Assembly (NCBI RefSeq): GCF_032854445.1
Contig: NC_088300.1
Span: 53,048,984-53,112,983 of the forward strand
Origin: Liolophura sinensis
Taxonomy: Eukaryota; Mollusca; Polyplacophora; Chitonida; Chitonidae
DNA length: 64,000 bases
Direction: 5' to 3'
In this document: piece after piece, positions 61,232 through 64,000 of the stretch
Layout of the letters: the number at the start of each line of letters is the position of its first letter
How positions within the stretch are numbered: the stretch's first letter is position 1
Notes under the pieces: generated by a model
What the model saw: only the letters and a program-made list of their open reading frames with translations
The model's database searches: none
What the model was told of the DNA's origin: nothing
Program-made: the position numbers and the translations under genes

Positions 61232-64000
61232 ATTTCAGTAAACATTATAAAAGGTCTTGCTGCAAAAACTAGTGTCTCAGGGTTATTCCATCAAACGCCA
61301 TGTCTCCAAGTTTCTTAAATTTTACAATGAGTATAATTCTCTTGTAAGTAAATATGGACAAAGTGTCCAGAATCTTTGGCGTTCTGCTTCTTGATTGTGT
61401 CTAATTCCACTTAACCCGGGCTACGGACTGTATGTTCATCGTGTTAATTGGACCACCACTTTGGATATACGAACAGCTGCAATCAAGGCGCAACTGACAT
61501 ACATATTTTATTATCAACAACTTATATTCTAACATGGTGAACTGTTTGAACACTAATTTCACTCATTCGCCAAGAACATACCTTGTGTCTTTCCTACATT
61601 GTTGAAAACTGTTGACCGCTTCTCTTTGCATGATTCCGTCATATTTACGTAATTTATATATATACTCTTTTAGTTCTTTGGTAGCTTGTGTTAAATGTCG
61701 CTTTGGTAATTGGACTTGCGATTATTGACCCGGAATGCTCTTACTGGTTGACGGTTAGTATACCAGTGTCTGTTTCGAGGCATAGATTATACAGGATCTA
61801 TAAAATGTACAACAGAAATAAATTATTTCTCCACAAGACAAATGTGTCTTGGAGCTGGGTTAATTATGAAAAATTATATAAACGCTTTCATTCGCCTCCC
61901 CTGTACATTCGTAAACAAATGTCACATTTATCTTTACTACACAAGTATGATCATTCATCTTGATGCAGCGAGTGAAAACTGTGTCCCACTATGTCTTCCT
62001 GCAGACTTAATCTATGGAAATTCTCTTTTCTCCCAAGAAACTCAAAACCTGTATTATAAACTTTTTACCAAGAATAAAACATTGGACATTTTTACCTTAA
62101 AGTAAAAGAAAGGTAGGATGTGAAGTAAGGTTCATAATACAGACAACTGAAAACTATGAGCAAAAATACTTTCATTCATTTTTCATTCATTAGTGTTGAA
62201 AGGCATTGAACTATTTGAAAACTATGGTGGGCTTTATGAGCCACACCGACGACACTCGGGCGTTACAGCACATTTTTTCCTGATGTTCACCAGAAGGAAG
62301 GAATTTTTGGGAACAGTATTTCAGTAATCTTTCACTCATGGATTAAACAACATGAGTTACTACAACATTCAGTTTCTTGACAGAGTTGAAAAAATTTCTT
62401 GTGTCTTCAGAGTTCCTAACCTCTGATAGTATGGTTCATAAATGTCCACTTTGATTTTTAGAAGTCTTTTCCTTTAAAAGTAGCTCCCAGGAGATCAGAT
62501 AATAGATAATTTTTCACAAATTTCAAAAACTCACTGTTTGCACAAACCCTATATGATCATATTTCGCATCATTTAACTGCTTTGTGTAGCTCAATTGTTT
62601 CTATATACTATCCAGGTTTAAAGGTACATTTGTCTTTTAATCATTTTGTCTTATATAACAGCTGTACACTCTTTCTAAAGTACTTACTATTTATATTATT
62701 TTTCATTGTGTTTAAATATTTGTTATTGCTGTCGAGCCAATCAGCGGATTTCTATCTGTTGGTTTCTTAATAAATAAACTTAAACCTAAGCATAGGTTTC
62801 TTGTGTTGTGTATTGTTCTCTTTTAGATTACACGTTTATATATAACACTAATTCTAATGGCTGAAAATTCTAAACAAATTACGTCTAGACCATTTTGCCA
62901 GCAGTTACAAGTCTCACATAGGTGTCTGTGGACCTGTGAACTTCCTGGTAAACATTTGCTACCCTTATTTTTGACCAAAAATGTCACATTTGCCCAAATA
63001 ACCAAACAACGTTACTAAAATCACTTTCTAATTGACATATACGAATCTGTGTGTACATTTTCTGTTCCATCTCCCCCAAGATGGTGTGATTCTCTAGCCA
63101 GTTTTGTACCGGTTACCGTAGAGGGCTAGGTTTCTAGTATGTTGGGAGCGGAGTTGGCGTGACGTGATACCAGGAACTGTCCAGCAAATCTACCCATTAG
63201 CTACCCCTGGACCTCTGCTAAACCAAACAAAGCAGAACGTCACGAACAGGAACATGTACTCGATATTTTCTTCAGTCGCCCTCAGCAATTCAGCTCTAGC
63301 AGATGATTTTGCCATCGATTTAGAACCGGGGGCTTATGGGACGTAGCTCCAACCAAACGATATACCTTTATTGCCCGATTGAGAATTTCTTCATGGCTAG
63401 ACAATGTGATATTGACTCTGCTATACATGACCCACTTCCATTAATTAAAGCTTGGCAGTTCGCAATGGTATATTGAAGTACACTGTTTGGAGGTCCAGTT
63501 AAGGTGAGGGAACGAATCAGTCTTTAACAGTGCCACCAAGTGCGCCTTGAGACACTTTGGTTTACATTGCTGTTCATCCAGTATAAAACTGATTGTTCAA
63601 AAGACTTCTAAATGTCAAACGTTATTGACGCTCGTTAAAAACTTGATATACTTGCATTATACAATCTAATGGAACGTGAGGGTTTTTTTGTCAGCAGTCA
63701 AGACAGTAAACGGTAACATGTATAAATTAATGCCTATTTTCCAGGATATTTTCTGTCAGGTGGGCGTTATTTAACTCCACTGTTACGACCAGCATACACG
63801 GGAGCTTAAGACGCGACTCAGCTCAACTGATCGCATGGATGAGGCCTCAGTCGCCGATGACCATGCGTCTTTTAAGATTGAACTGCATTCACGTTACATT
63901 CCCAGTGGTCGCGTGGTTATTTTGTATACAGGATTTCTTATGACCCGATACAACGATTAAGCTGACTTGCGCTGGGTCTGAAGCTCTCCAACATGAATGC
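61232..64000. other. No gene recognised
   Basis: AT-rich with short open frames. 61688-61963 encodes a hydrophilic 91-residue frame (LYRIYKMYNRNKLFLHKTN) with no recognised family. Near 62769-62780 a TTAATAAATAAACTT stretch could act as a plus-strand polyadenylation signal. No exon could be supported. Confidence 0.4.

Overview
This is a eukaryotic, intron-rich, AT-rich genomic window, most likely from a lophotrochozoan and probably a mollusc. The basis is small phase-consistent GT-AG exons separated by introns of 0.2-4.7 kb, tRNA-derived SINEs with TTTA/TAAA tails of a type common in molluscs, a Tc1-like DNA transposon, and many micro- and minisatellites. No bacterial features (operons, Shine-Dalgarno sites, tRNA or rRNA genes) were seen. 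Species cannot be fixed from sequence alone.

Layout. 1-3.3 kb: 3' flank or UTR. 3.3-21.4 kb: one complete gene on the minus strand, reconstructed by hand as 20 coding exons (about 774 codons). It encodes an M13-family zinc metallopeptidase (neprilysin / endothelin-converting-enzyme type): a type II membrane protein with cytoplasmic tail, one membrane anchor, a large ectodomain, HEITH and ENIAD zinc motifs and a CRVW C-terminus. Every intron is GT-AG and every phase joins, except for one extra base in a G4 run in exon 4. Two residues beside the catalytic motifs differ from the usual pattern (NTFY for NAFY/NAYY; LEEN for LGEN). 21.4-64 kb: a gene-poor stretch with repeats and scattered minus-strand exon candidates that could be alternative first exons of the peptidase, all ending in phase 0 as its exon 1 does.

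Repeats. Two SINEs have perfect target-site duplications (11 bp at 7.4 kb, 12 bp at 55 kb); a third copy is truncated (9.4 kb). The 55 kb SINE sits inside an older 24-bp tandem array. A five-copy degenerate repeat runs directly into a 0.54-kb hexamer satellite (24.6-25.2 kb) whose plus strand has almost no G. A dead Tc1-like element with intact ends (52.2-53.9 kb) sits in a TA microsatellite. Smaller tandem arrays lie at 37.0, 57.0 and 61.1 kb.

Limits. Outside the peptidase and the transposon, no protein-coding gene could be identified with confidence; exon candidates there are marked as such. All family assignments are by motif recognition, without database searches.
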